From positions 1 to 64,000 of the forward strand of contig JANSLP010000018.1 in assembly GCA_029298735.1 (NCBI GenBank): DNA of 64,000 bases, in the 5' to 3' direction. Positions 1 through 11,493 of the stretch are shown in pieces. Within the stretch, counting starts at the first letter, position 1. Each line of letters opens with the position of its first letter. Source of the stretch: Ophiostoma sp. CBS 140.51. Taxonomy: Eukaryota; Ascomycota; Sordariomycetes; Ophiostomatales; Ophiostomataceae. Position numbers and translations under genes: made by a program. The notes under the pieces are model-generated. The model was not told where the DNA came from and ran no database searches. It saw nothing but the letters and a program-made list of their open reading frames with translations.

Positions 1-198
1 TCTCACCCACTCATACCTTATCTTGGCTGCTAAAGACTAGTTGGACGGTGAACTACATTGCCCCTCAAAATTTAGCCGTTGTAACATCACCGATGCTTCA
101 AATAAACAGTTTTTGGTGGCTGCTGTATTGCCTTTTTTAATTTCGTAATGTGACTATATCTAAGGGGAAGCATGTCGGCATGTAACCAGGGGAGCTTC

Positions 199-2021
199 TT
201 AGTGGTGCGTCTCCTGCGAAGCATGCGGGTCATCATCCAAGTGCAGCTTGACGAGGAGATTGTGGCTGCTCCAGTAGTGGCGATAGCGCTTTCCGTAGAT
301 GTACATGGGAATGGTCAGCAGCACCAGGAAGCCGGTGATACCAGCAATGACACCGAAGAGCTTCTCGGGGCCTTGGTCGATATACCAATCAACAATGTAG
401 TTGGTCAAGCTGGAACATGTTAGCAACAAGACTGGGAAAGTAGAAAATAAGAAGGGAATAGGGACAACATACCCATAGAAGAAGAAGTTCTTAAAGGTAA
501 TATTCATGATGAAGATCTCGACGGAATGGGCTGGGTGCGAGTCGAGTGCATACGTCATGGTGATACTGGCCACAATGCTCATGCCGCACAGGGTCATGCC
601 CCAGAGAAAGGAGATGAGATAGATGGACTGCCCGGTCTGGATAGTGTGACCGAAGCCGGCAAGACCGGCAATTGTCAGTGCACCACCAACAGTAGCCAGA
701 ACGAGGCGGAACTCGGGTTCGTAGACACCTTTGTTTTTGCGCGTCATGTAGCGGATCAGGGGATCCGACACCAGGGCCAAGAAGATGGAAGCAATGGCAC
801 CACCGATGAGAGGTCCGGCAGAGACGTAGCCGATTTGTGCCGAGTCAAAAGCCCACGGAGGGGATGCAAACATGACGCCGGCAATGACAGACATGGCGAC
901 GAACCAGGCCATGATGAGACCCGAGATGAAGATATTGAAGCTGGCAATGGCATTGGCCATGATGATAAAGCTGGCCAGCACCATGGCCCACAGAGGCTTT
1001 TCCGTGAAGACACCGTTGTAGAGGGCCATCTGCTGGACAAAGGACTTGCGAGGAGGCACGCCGACAACATCGTCTGTTCGGATCGGAACCGCCTGTTTCT
1101 CTTCGTTACTTGTCTCCGCGTGAGCAACCTTCGCATCCTGCTCCGCCTTATTGTCCTCATCGTCTTCTGACCCGACACGGTCAATGTTGTAAACGATAGA
1201 GCGGTTGTAGGCGGTTTCTGGTACAAAGAAAATGACGAGAATGGTCTGCAGAGAAACAAAGGGCAGCAAGATGTAAAAGTTGTAGTGCCAGCCTAGGTTT
1301 GTGGTGATGAGGCCGGCGAGGACAGAGACACCGTTGCTCAGCGCGGTGAGAAAAAAGACAACCATGGCCACATAGAAACCGCGTTGGTGCACAAAATACA
1401 AGTCCGACACAACAGACGTGCACAGGGACTCGTATGCAGAAGCACCAACGCCCTGAAGAACGCGGCCGGCAACAAGAGTTGAGTAGTTTTGAGCAGACTC
1501 TGCGACAAGACAGCCGGCCAGACCAAAAATGGATGACACGACAAAGACGGGCCGCTTGCCATATTTGCGGGCAAAGGCAGAAGCAAATGGTGACACGGCA
1601 CCGAGGCTGAGCAGCATGTAGCCGCTTTGCTTAGCAATATCCGAGTATGACCGGTCGAGGTCAATAGAGACTTGCACGATGCCAGCGTTCAGCATGGGGG
1701 CCTGCGTATTGTCAGAAGATATTCAATATCGTGAAGCAGGTATTAAAAAGAATGAATAAAGTGTGTACTTACTGGAACAACAGTGATGAAAGCGGTTCCC
1801 AAGAGAATAATGAAAAAGACAGAAAACTTCTTCAAGTTCGGCCAGTTCAAAGGATCGTTGGGATCCTCGGACGGCTGAGGGACAAGGACAATGTCCGCAT
1901 CTCTGCCAGAGCCGCGTTTCCAAGCCTGATCTGCCTGTGGAACGTGGGCCGCAGAGATATCCAGTGTCACCGTGCCTGGAGCATGGTGCCCATCACGAGT
2001 GTCCAAGACGCCAAGACCCAT
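199..2021 (-). CDS. MFS transporter, DHA1-type (HOL1/TPO-like), 562 aa
   Basis: Membrane exporter or importer of the major facilitator superfamily. The model has three exons: 2021-1773, 1701-473 and 409-199, with GTAAGT and GTATGT donors and CAG acceptors; the joined length divides exactly by three. The N-terminal ~65 residues are cytosolic and contain the DPNDPLNWP segment typical of fungal DHA1 carriers. The first TM follows, then the loop 2-3 signature RKYGKRPVF near residue 130 and GRVLQGVGAS in TM4. A charged central loop (about residues 250-310, many D/E/K) separates two six-helix halves, and the tail is short and hydrophilic. The start is the Met opening MGLGVLDT; the open frame extends further upstream but has no sensible N-terminus there. 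The gene is divergent from the P450 to its right, so the two may share a promoter. The substrate cannot be read; polyamines, drugs or small metabolites are usual for the family. Confidence 0.88.
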
Positions 2022-2749
2022 GACGACGTTGAGATGCAGAAAATGTGAAATATAAGAGAAAGGTTTGAAAGTGAGGACTGAGAGAGCTAAACACGGAGAA
2101 AAACAGCAAAGGATCGGCGGTGGCATTTTATTGATATAAAAACACAACAATAATATTTCCACCTGGCTTACAATGTCTGCGTATGACAATGTTCGTTAAT
2201 GGTATTGCGGAGACTTTTTTTGTGCGGGGTTAAGACTCTGGGGTAGCCTGTGAAGATTTCGGGGTTGAAATCAATTCCTGGGGTAATAAAGATTCCCTCG
2301 TTTGATTGGATTCGACGTCCAAAATGGCCGACTGCTTCCCCAGCATGAGCCACGACAACCACCACAATTTCAACATTCTATGGTATTTATCCAATGAACG
2401 GAGTAAATTCGGTACTTGGATTGTGGGGAAATCCCCACAAGACAACGGCGGTCAGACGTACGATAGACACTTGCAACTTCCATCTTCCTGGCCAAAGAAC
2501 TGAACTCTTCCCCAACGCAGCGGTTTCCGTGTTTGCTAAATGTATGGAGTTCGAGGGACCACAAAACGTTGAACAATCGAATACTACATTCTGCTCTCCC
2601 CTCTCCCCTCGTCTGCCCACATCCACTTCCGCCCAAGAACTCTGTTTTTTTCTCTAGTACATGTTTCGTTTCTTCTTTGTCATAAAGAAAAAAAATCAAA
2701 CCTTCCATACTTAGAGGGCACGAATTCAATAATTTCAACATAACAAAAC
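2022..2749. promoter_or_regulatory. Divergent intergenic region, MFS / P450
   Basis: This 728 bp stretch lies between the start codons of the MFS gene (left, minus strand) and the P450 gene (right, plus strand), so it must hold both promoters. No coding signal is convincing. It has a pyrimidine-rich stretch around 2585-2660 and an A-rich leader directly before the P450 start. Confidence 0.5.
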
Positions 2750-4591
2750 ATGATTGTGGTATTCCAGATTCCCAACCTTTCGGCCATTGGTCTTCTGATC
2801 GCTGGTCTTGTCGGCCTGTATGCGGCATACACGTTGTTTCTCGACCTGTTCTCCACCCTGAGAAATGTGCCAGGCCCAGTCTCTGCTCGCTTTTCACGTT
2901 ACTGGTATTTGAAGCATGTTGCTAGAGGCTCGTTCCATGAGACAAATATTGCTCTGCACAGGAGACATGGTAAGAGGATGCCTTGAAGATAGAATTCCAG
3001 AACAGAAAACTGACGTGAGCTTTGTAGGCCCTGTTGTCCGCATTGCTCCGGGCCAGTACAGCATCGATGACCCCAGTGCTGTGAAAGCTATCTACGGCAT
3101 TGGAAAATCGTTTCCCAAATCATCGTGGTATACGGCATCCAGTAGTCCGACCGCCGCATTTCCGGATCTCTTTACAGATCTCAACTCTTCGAGGCACGCT
3201 GCCAATCGACGACTTGTTGCCAACCTGTACTCGTCAACGTCCCTGCGTGCCATGGAGCCCAGTGTGGATGAATGTATCGACCTCTTTGTTACCCGCATGA
3301 CGGAGCTGTCCAAGTCGCACAAGTCTTTTGATCTACAGTTCTGGATGCAATGCTACGCGTTCGATGTCATCGGCCAAATTACGGCAAGTCTTGTCAACAT
3401 CCTTTTCATCGATCATAGTAGTAATTGTTCTCCACTGACACACAGCAGGTGGGAAGCCGCATGGGCTTTCTCGAAAAGGGCAGTGACGATGACAACCTGT
3501 TTGGCAGTCTGCACGACTATCTGAAATATTGTGCGGTCATTGGCGTAGTCAACGAGATTCACAGAACGCTTTCCCGCATCATGGAGATGCTTCCAGCAAC
3601 GGGCATTCTACGCATGGTCCTGTTCACCACGGACCGCATTGATGAGGGCGAGAAGAAACGGAAGGCACAGGCTGTAAAGACCAAAGAACAGGACTTTCTG
3701 TCAAAGTCATTGGATTTGCACGAGGAGAATTCTCAAAAGTTTCCTCGTCCGGCCGTGAATACCCTGTGTCTGACCAATTTTGGCGCTGGCTCGGATACCA
3801 CGTCCATCTCGCTTTGTGCCATTCTGTTCAATCTGATGAGCAATCCTCAATGCCTCGCCAAGGTGGGTAGCTTGTGTATTTATGTGAAATATTCAATGCA
3901 GAGGATGTGGAAACTAACCAAGGATTGTTCACCAGCTACGATCTGAAATCGACGAGAAACTTGCCGAGTTGGAGGTGGACCGAATTCCCTTCAAAGACGC
4001 ACAGTCCATGCCGTATTTCCAAGCCTGCATCAAAGAGGCCCTGAGACTACATCCTGCTACTGGCCTTCCCATGGCCAGAGTTGTCCCAGAAGCTGGCGCA
4101 ACAATCAGTGGAATCTTCTTCCCAGCCGGGGTGAGTTATACAAAAAACATTTCTTGCAGTTTCATAATTACTGCCGGCGATAAACTGACTTTCGTTCTTC
4201 TCACATACAGACCGTTGTGGGCATAAACTCTTGGGTCGCTCACAGGAATACCGACGTATTTGGCCCGGATGCGGACGAGTTCCGCCCCGAGCGGTGGCTC
4301 GACCATGAAAAGGAAAACCTGTCCATGATGGAGTCATATTGGCTTCCGGTATGCTATTCTCACTCTATTATCGTCCAGACACTTGTTGAGCACCGCTGAC
4401 AATTTTAGTTTGGCTCTGGTTCACGCACCTGCATCGGCAAGAATATCAGTCTCCTGGAGATCAACAAGTTGATACCCGTGTTGGTGAAGAAGTTTGACTT
4501 TACGCCGGCCAAGAACTGCAATGTCAGAAATGAAAACTACTGGCTGGTTAAGCAGATAGGCATGTTTTGCCACGTTTCTGTGAGAGAGTAG
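2750..4591 (+). CDS. Cytochrome P450 monooxygenase, pisatin-demethylase-like, 501 aa
   Basis: Microsomal heme-thiolate monooxygenase. Six exons: 2750-2969, 3028-3383, 3449-3862, 3936-4130, 4211-4348 and 4409-4591; together they are exactly 502 codons. An N-terminal membrane anchor (about residues 8-35) is followed by the proline-rich hinge NVPGPVSARFS. The I-helix motif AGSDTTS is near residue 305, the ExxR motif (KEALR) near 363, the FRPERW segment is present, and the heme-binding loop FGSGSRTCIG at 442-451 carries the Cys ligand. The second intron (3384-3448) uses a GC-AG pair with donor GCAAGT; no GT donor there keeps the frame. The closest family by eye is that of fungal pisatin demethylase/benzoate-hydroxylase-type P450s, which demethylate or hydroxylate phenolics, but the substrate is inference. 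It sits beside a divergent MFS gene. Confidence 0.88.
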
Positions 4592-5401
4592 CATTTTGTT
4601 GGCACTGTTAATGTTGTTTGCGAGCAGAGCTCACTTCTTGTTTTAGATACTCATTTTATATAGTGTGCCCCATGGCTTGTTTTAAGGGATATCTACGTGT
4701 CAACGAGACTGTTAAGCTTCTGTGTAAAACGCAGACAAGGTGTGGTTTCATTCTATCGTGTTTACTCTTTACCATCCTCAACAAGCAGTTTGTGTCCATG
4801 CGACACATTGTTCAGATCCGCCAAATTGAAGTAGTAGAAATAAGTTTCGCAGGTACACGGGAGCTTCACAAAAGACAAGACAGCTTACTGTTTCCTTTTC
4901 TGGCAAACTATCGTTTGAAAGCTAATCATACACGGGCAAGAGTGTGGCTGTTTTATCCCTGCTTTCTTTTTAGAACAGAGCCACTAAGATGGTCAACGCG
5001 GGGTAAGGACACAGCCATGACACGCTAGCATTGCCACCGTGCTGCATGTTCTAACCGTATGGGGGTCTGCCATGCACCGCAAACGCGAGCCTTTTCCCTG
5101 CATTCCGAAGCCCGAGTCTGGCCTTCGTCACTTTTTTCTTTCCAGTAGCACCGCGACCATTACCAGGTAGTCACTGTAAGAAGCATTACTCCGTATTTTT
5201 GTGGGTTCGGACCATGTCGGGGAAGCCGTCTTTCTTCTTGCACCGAAACCTAACTGTCTCCCACTTTCTTCCCCAGACTACGTCGTACACTTCTACGAAA
5301 CAAACTCGACAAACTACAGGGTTGAATTTCCGCCCAAAACATCACTCTTTCTTCCTCATTGTTCGTTTTCTGTCGCGTAGTAAAACGCCGTGGCAGCGCG
5401 G
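4592..5401. other. Intergenic region upstream of the C2H2 regulator
   Basis: About 810 bp with no supported gene. It contains the 3' flank of the P450 and the presumed promoter and leader of the zinc-finger gene. Short ORFs here lack family motifs and are treated as chance. Confidence 0.45.
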
Positions 5402-8400
5402 ATGCATATTATCCTTCCAAACAGCAACGGCACAGCCGTCGCCGCTCGACGGGGCCGGCCAAAGCGGCAGTATCGGTGCATACACTGTGCTAAGACATTC
5501 AAGCGCAGCGAGCACTGCATCCGCCATGAGCGCACACACACCAATGAGAAGCCTTTTGCTTGTCGTCACTGCAACAAGGCCTACTCAAGAAAGTCTGTCG
5601 TCTGTCGTCTGTCGTCTGTCATGAAACATTATTTTTATTTTCTTCCCCCCCCCCCGCCCCTTTGTCCTCTTCTGTTGAACCCTTTTACCCATGCACATGT
5701 TTCCTTCCCATATAGAACCTTGCTAACCGTCATCAAGAGACTTGGTAACCCGGCACGAGCGCACGCTCCATCCTGATACAGAGCAAGCTGGTGCTCAGGT
5801 TGTCAATGAGACGTCGCCCGGTGACAGCAGAATGGGCGACGACGGTGCCCGCGGCAATGACGGTAATGGCACCGTTTCCAACAAGATCGGACATCACCAG
5901 CTCGATGACTACAACGGCATGACCATCGGCCTTACCGAACAATCTCCGTCTCTGATGCTGCACTCCGGAGACTGTGTACCAAAACAGACAGATCGAGAGA
6001 GCGTCGGTTCTCGCAACTCACATAGCAACACTGGATCTGTTACCTCTACTTCCACTGGCAGCACTGCCTCTCAACAATCATTCCGGGCCTCGTCAGAATA
6101 CTCAGAACAGATGGAGGATATCCCACTGGTCGAATCAGATATGGACATCCTCTTCGATATTAATAGCCCGATCCAAATCAACTCTCCTATCCCCACGTTA
6201 ACGGAAGCTGCCCGTGTTTATGGGGTCATAGGCGGTAGCGATGATCCGCATGCCACAGAGCGGATGCCAAAAGAGCGACACGACCACCAGCACAGCGGCT
6301 CATTACAACACGAACAAATACCTTCCCCGCCACCCGCCACAGCCACCGATGGCACAAAGCCAGCGACGCAACACGCACAGATACCTTTATCTACGTACAT
6401 GGACCTGGATTTGAGCAGTTTTATGTACACGGCCGACCCGTCCGGACAGATTATGGCCTTTAGCCAGGGCGACGAGGAGCCTTCCTCGCTACCACCCGAC
6501 CTTGGTCAGTTTCACCTTCCTAGCCCGCTGTCCATGGGGCTGGGGCCGCTCTCAGGTCTCATCTATCCAACAGCACTACAGCAGCCTACTACACCTCAAC
6601 TAGCACTCGATGCATCACGAGAACGCCACGATGCTACTGCCAGTGTTGGAGCCGAGTACATATCACAAACTACATCCGCATCCACATCCACAGCCGGATC
6701 CGGACCCACGACCTTGGCTGACACACCGGTGCTTATCCGTGACGGCCAACGCTCCTTTCCCTCGTTTACCATTGATGGGGGCATCCATCTCTCGATCAAG
6801 AACGACCTCGCTGGGCGCTTGGGCGGAGACACCAATGGCGATACTGATGGCGAGCTCCCATCGTCACGCATGTGTGCCGACTTTCTCGCCAGCTACGTGT
6901 CCAACTTCCACGGTCACCTCCCCATCATCCATCTTTCGACCTTCTCCCCTGCCACCCATCCCAGCCCCCTCGTTCTCATCATGTGTAGCATCGGCGCGCT
7001 GTACCGCCTCGACCGCAAGCGGGCACGCTGCCTTTTTGAGCTCTCGCGCAAGGCAATGGACAACTTTGACGTGTCCACCGCGGCGGTACCAAATTTGAGC
7101 CAGCCGGTCATTGTCAAGGGCTACCCGCTATGGAGCGTGCAGACACGCGTGCTCCTGACCTTTTATGCCATTATGAGCGGCGACATGGACCTGACCATGG
7201 CGGCCATGCGCGAGAACGGTGTCTACACAATCGTGTATCATGAAGCGCGAACTAGCTTGCAAGAGCACCGACGCGATTTTACACAGCTCGGCTGGGAGAG
7301 CTGGGTCACTATCGAGTCGTGGAAGCGGCTGCTAGGCTCCATGTTGATTTGCAGCACCATGATTGTGGTCGTGTTCAACCAGAATCCGGGCATGAATAGC
7401 ACCATGGACCTAGAGTTTGACGCTCTCGAGGACGAGAAGCTGTGGGGTGCACAGTCGTCGGCCGAGTGGCGCGAGCTGTGCGAGGCGGCAGCTAGGCAGC
7501 AGCAGCCGAACCGGCACGAACGAAAAAAGTCACGGACCATGAAGGGCATCCTCACCGACATTATGATTGACCAGCGGCCCAACAAGCCGTTCCACGCCTA
7601 TGAGGTCTCTGCTTTCAGTGGATTTATCCTGATGCACGCCATCGTTGTGCACATGTGGCAACGCGCCCAGGTGCTGCAGGCCCTCGTCGGCCACGCCCCA
7701 CAGCCAGGAGCCATCTCCAACCCGACGGAAGATGCTTTCCACGACATGCTCATGTGCAATGGACTGCAAACCCTCGCTCGCTGCCAGGTATTTCTCGACG
7801 GGGCACGCTACGAGGGGAATGGCGGCAACAACGACGTCGTCAAAGACGACAACATGGCCCTAGAAGAAGAAGACGTGGAAAAGGAAGCGTCGCTCGTCTT
7901 TAATGCCAACGCCATCCTGCGCATCGCGCATGCACGTCTGTTCCGACCAGACAGCATCCACAGCTCCATCGACCTCACTAACTTACACGGCAATCGTACG
8001 GACGCGTCCATTGACTTGTTTGTCAGCAGCAAGATGGAGCGCGGCACCCTTGTGCTCAAGGCCGTGGAAAAGGCGTTTGAAGGGTTACGCGAGCCCGTGC
8101 GTATCGGCCACCTGTTTGTGCGCAAGACCGCGGCGTTCCGCTGGAGCGTCGAACAAGCTGTGGCCGGCTGGGACTGTGGTGAGTCTGTTTTCCCTGCTAT
8201 TATTAATTGAATCTAAGCTAACACCCTACCCAGCCCTCCTGGTCAGCAAGTTCGTGCACGCCATCGAAATGGACGTCCTCGAGGACAAGATACCGACGGC
8301 CGATGAACGCATGTTTTGTGAGAAAGTCAAAGATGTCCTTCGAGAAGCCGAGGCCGACGTGGAAGAAGGCTCTTCTGTTGCGGCTGCCGTGGCGAAGACG

Positions 8401-8597
8401 TGGAGCTGGTTTTTGCGAGACGTAGGTTTTTCATCTGCGAGTGTATTTCCCTTTTAATTTTTCGTTACTGAGAATAGCTGCTAACTACAACCCAGGTTTG
8501 GATCTGGGGCCTCACGCCAGTTATGGGTGAAGCACTTGACCAGGTCGGCGAAGCGTACACAAGGGCGCTGGCCTCGAAAACCCAAAATGCAATATGA
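5402..8597 (+). CDS. C2H2 zinc-finger transcription factor with fungal_trans domain, 973 aa
   Basis: Nuclear DNA-binding regulator. Exons 5402-5592, 5738-8178, 8234-8421 and 8496-8597 join to exactly 974 codons. Two classical C2H2 fingers occupy about residues 25-46 (YRCIHCAKTF...HERTH) and 53-75 (FACRHCNKAY...HERTLH), preceded by a basic GRPKR patch. The second finger is split by intron 1, which removes an otherwise fatal frame change. A long, Ser/Thr/Gln-rich low-complexity middle follows. The C-terminal half carries the fungal-specific transcription factor domain, beginning near CADFLASYVSNFHGHLP. This layout matches AmdX/ADR1/KlfA-like fungal regulators. The donor of intron 1 is non-consensus (GTCTGT) and lies inside a four-fold 7-bp repeat; a C11 run sits in the intron. 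It lies between a P450 and a carboxylesterase and may control this enzyme group, which is inference. Confidence 0.85.
5593..5620 (+). repeat. Four perfect 7-bp repeats (GTCTGTC) at a splice donor
   Basis: The first intron of the C2H2 gene begins with GTCTGTC repeated four times without a mismatch. Each copy starts with the same possible donor GTCTGT, so four donors lie 7 bp apart within the codons of the second zinc finger. Confidence 0.85.
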
Positions 8598-8890
8598 TTC
8601 ATGACAGCATCTTGGATATTGAAGCAAGATAATAAGTATTAGTAATTGGTCCTTAATATTCAGTATATTGATTTCCTAGTATCGAACGCGGCAATGCGTT
8701 TCAACTTTTTTTCACTGGCTTGTCTTTGGTCCTGATGGCGTTTTTAGGCGGGATTTTCAACTGTGGAAGTACGACATCTATTTGCTGATATTCTTTTCGA
8801 CGGCCGAGTGTACAAATCATTCTTGGTAGTCTATGGAACTGTCTTTTTAGCACAAAATATGAATTATTGTAGCTATACCTATTGGCCCTC

Positions 8891-10767
8891 TCAGTGGGCA
8901 GCCATGAAATCAACGAATGTCTTGTACAGCAGGTCTTTACTGGGCGCATCAGTACCCGTGGTCACAGTAAAGACAAATGGGTTGCGGCCCGTTTCCTCTT
9001 CTGACGGTGGCTCGATGATCTTGCTCTTGCCATCTTCATAGACGGCCATGGTATGCTGTGTCTTGTTGAACGCGGGCCAGACCTCGTCGCCAGAGACAAA
9101 GGAAATAACATCCTTTCCAAACTGCTCGGCCGCCTTTCTCTGTTCAGGACTCAACTGGTCATTGAAGTTTTGAAAGAGGAAGGCCACGTCCAGAATGTGC
9201 GAGGCCTCGCCCTTGAAGAGACCCTCCCAGGGGTTCTTCTCGTTGAACGCCAAAAAGTACGATTTCTGTGGGAAATTGGCAGCTAGCTCGACCGCCGGGA
9301 GGGAGAAGGCAACATCGTTGATGTACACGAGGATGTTTTGGACTGCCTCTTCGTCGTCCTCGTCGGCCGTTGAACTTTCACCTAGTTTGTAGTGGTCGAC
9401 GATGGCTGTCATAGCAGCCGAATAGCCATCCAGTGTTTTGGCGAGACTGGCCCGGAATGCCGCGGCGATCCTCTTTTTGCGCTGCATGAGACCAGAATAT
9501 GCCATGATGCTTGCCTAATTCAGACGCTGTTAGCATGGAGAGGTGTGGAAGAACAAGTATTTAGAAAAAAGAATGGACGATAGAAAACGACCTCACGATA
9601 AAACCAGGACAGCTTGACTTACATCCAGCTTGGAGTTGACAATAAGAATGCTCTCAACGTGATTTGCACCAGGGAAAACAGATGCACTCTGGTCGGCCAG
9701 AGAGGCAAGAGTGACTTCTTTACGAATAATGTCGCCGTCAATCACTGGAAAAATAGGGTAATCGGGCGGGATGCGCACCCAAAAGTCTTCCTTGGGGGTA
9801 TCAAGAAGAACTTTGGTCACGTCTTCCGTGGCAATACCAGCACAACCGAGCGACACAAGCACATCCTGCGCGACACCATCAGCAACGGGCACAGGTAGCT
9901 GCCCCATAAGAGGTGGCGTCCCGCCAAGAAGGATGAGGCGACGGGGGGCGGGGTTCTCGTCAAGAAGGAGGTAACCAGTTGATACTGGAGACATATGTTA
10001 GTGATCAGATCACTGGAATTTCAGAGGTATCAATTCACTGCATTCTGATGGATACTCACCTCCACCGGCGCTCTCTCCTGCAACCGTCACATTGTTTGGG
10101 TCACCACCAAATCCCTGGATGTATTCCTTAATCCACGACAGAGCAGCCCGCTGATCCCGCAGACCATTGTTTGCCTTGTACCCTGCGGCGCGCATTTCTG
10201 GGCTGGTCAGGAACCCAGGAGCACCAAGGCGGTAGTTGATGTTGACGGCGATGATGGGTTTGCCCAGGCGCAGGGAAAGCTCTACCAGTTTCGCCGTGTC
10301 GTACTGGGGCCACCAGTTGCCGCCAATGGCGAATCCGCCGCCGTGGATAAAAACGAGCACTGGAAACGCCTCTGTGCCAGCGATGGACGTGGCCTGCCTG
10401 GGCACAGAAATATTGAGGTGTAGGCCCTCGGTGTCACTGATGCCAGGGAGGTCGGGTTTCGGGAGAGTGGCCTGGATGAAACCGAGCTCTAAATCAACAC
10501 CAGCAGGCGGTGACACTACTTGAGGACTAGACATTCGTGTGGAAAGCAAATTAGCATTGACTCTCGTAAACACAGTGCCAGATAAAATACCACGATCAGA
10601 GCATACCCATATTTGGTCGCATCGAGATCCTTTCCGCTGTAGCTGACAAGCTGGGGTTCTGCGAATCGATCTTGCAGGCTGGCATACTTGATGCCAAGAA
10701 ACTGGGTAATGTGACCAGACTCCTTTCCAACCACTTGGCCAATAACGGGGTGGGCAAGAGACGCCAT
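8891..10767 (-). CDS. Type-B carboxylesterase/lipase, 537 aa
   Basis: Alpha/beta-hydrolase-fold esterase hydrolysing carboxylic esters. Exons 10767-10607, 10526-10060, 9984-9623 and 9514-8891 join in frame to 538 codons. The oxyanion-hole motif HGGGFAIGG lies near residue 115. The nucleophile elbow GESAGG (Ser 206) is completed across intron 2, giving ESAGGVSTGYLL as expected for this family. The catalytic His is probably His 436 in EASHILDVAF; the acidic residue was not assigned with certainty. There is no signal peptide (MASLAHPVIG), so it is probably intracellular, unlike many secreted fungal lipases. Its 3' end converges with the C2H2 regulator and its 5' end is divergent from the next P450. 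Hydrolysis of an ester or lactone in a detoxification route is a reasonable but unproved role. Confidence 0.85.
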
Positions 10768-11493
10768 TGTGGTAAAATTTTCAAATTTCAACCTTTGAGG
10801 ATCAATATTTACGATAGGAGAAGCTGCATTCAATCATCAATATTTGTTTATATACATTCCACGCATTTCTTTCTCGTGGCCCCATTGTTCATATCCGTTA
10901 CTGAAAACGCGGGGCCAAATTACTCCAGGGTTGGGGGAATGCTGTAAAAATGGGGGATTTTGCGGAGTAAAAAAAAGAGGTTTCGGACCGCTGAACACCC
11001 CGATCGTGAGTACCTCTCAACAAAGTTATTTTAGACTAGTGAAGCTTTTTATTCATACCGTAGTATATTAGGAATAAGTAGCATGCCTGATTGTATGTAT
11101 GATACAAGCAGTTCAGAGTAAATATTCAAAAGTAAGAGTTGAAGACCAGTCTCAAGTTGCACCCAACCAGAAACAGTGTGACCATGACCTATTTACCCCG
11201 CAATCAGAAACAAAGGCGTTGGCGGACAACTGTTTTTCCCCGGATTGTGCTCTAATTACGTCCTTTTATTTTTATGTTTCCTGCATGGGGCGTTCAATGG
11301 GGGAAACTGGGAAGTGCTTGAACATCATTCATATGCCTGCTGACAACTTGCGTATATAAAAGTGTGAGCATGATCATTACAGAGAATAAAAGACAATACA
11401 GCTTCACAATAATCTCTGTCTAAACTTACGTTACAGTCACCGGACCAGACTCACATCATATTAACAACATATAAACAAAAACAATTGTCGACA
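10768..11493. promoter_or_regulatory. Divergent promoter, carboxylesterase / P450, with TATA box
   Basis: 726 bp between the two start codons. A clear TATATAAA lies at 11353-11360, about 134 bp before the P450 start codon, and suits that gene. The leader after it is A-rich. No coding content is seen. Confidence 0.6.

Noticed and set aside
526..1170. Long plus-strand ORF (214 codons) over the MFS gene
   Set aside because: It is the antisense of the MFS coding exon; its composition is an artefact of the opposite frame and it has no family motif.
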